Source: Actinobacteria bacterium RBG_16_64_13 (GTDB taxonomy: Bacteria; Actinomycetota; Thermoleophilia; RBG-16-64-13). From it: 5,676 bases of DNA. Positions 5,561-5,676 of this stretch are shown here, piece by piece. Position 1 is the stretch's first letter; every line of letters begins with the position of its first letter. Position numbers and translations under genes: made by a program. Location: assembly GCA_001768675.1 (NCBI GenBank), contig MELN01000067.1:8379-14054 (forward strand), written 5' to 3'. The notes beneath the pieces are model-generated. The model had not been told where the DNA came from. It worked only from the letters and a program-made list of their open reading frames with translations, and did no database searches.

Positions 5561-5676
5561 TCACTCGAAGGTCTGGCCCACGGCGCTCACACAACCTAGT
5601 CTCCCCACGCCGGCTGGGGCTGTCGCCACAAGGACAACCAGGATCAGAAGCATCGCGACCGTGAGCGTCACAGACA
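5561..5676 (-). CDS. Possible C-terminal end of a hydrophobic protein, cut by the right edge
   Basis: A frame open from the right edge runs 37 codons to TGA at 5561-5563. Its first half is hydrophobic (VAMLLILVVLVATA), like a membrane helix, followed by a short polar tail ending GQTFE. It could be the end of a membrane protein encoded upstream of the kinase on the same strand, 76 bases from the kinase start, or a short protein starting at an internal GTG or ATG. It may also be chance, since the piece is too short to recognise. No family is assigned. Confidence 0.25.
   Translation of the reverse strand, partial: SVTLTVAMLLILVVLVATAPAGVGRLGCVSAVGQTFE

Overview
The window comes from a GC-rich bacterium that uses ATG, GTG and TTG starts behind good Shine-Dalgarno sequences. 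The lineage cannot be fixed from the sequence. A DUF3417-type alpha-glucan phosphorylase and a large soluble multi-PAS hybrid kinase would suit a free-living, probably environmental bacterium (inference).

Layout: (1) 1-612, minus strand: the N-terminal 204 codons of an alpha-glucan (glycogen) phosphorylase, cut by the left edge. (2) 613-717: a short gap with a possible extended -10 element for the phosphorylase. (3) 718-1515, plus strand: a YVTN-type beta-propeller protein with only about 4.5 recognisable blades and no signal peptide, probably an incomplete or decayed gene. (4) 1516-1712: no gene seen. (5) 1713-2270, minus strand: a type II toxin-antitoxin operon with a Phd/YefM-family antitoxin first and a RelE/ParE-family toxin second. 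A convincing promoter lies upstream, and its -10 element sits inside a palindromic operator candidate. (6) 2335-2745: about 410 bases without a gene, possibly holding old insertion-sequence end fragments. (7) 2746-5484, minus strand: a 912-residue cytosolic hybrid histidine kinase with four PAS domains, HisKA, HATPase_c and a C-terminal receiver. (8) 5485-5676: a leader with a weak promoter candidate and possibly the last codons of a hydrophobic protein that continues beyond the right edge.

The genes do not form one pathway. The phosphorylase mobilises storage polysaccharide. The toxin-antitoxin pair is a self-regulated accessory module. The kinase is an orphan sensor with no response regulator or output gene beside it in the window. 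The stretch from about 640 to 2745 (truncated propeller, toxin-antitoxin module, empty spacers) looks like an accessory patch between two ordinary genes. I found no clearly new biological system. The best points for a second look are the operator architecture and same-frame arrangement of the toxin-antitoxin pair, the double-ended propeller truncation, and the tandem PAS duplication with a shared cysteine.
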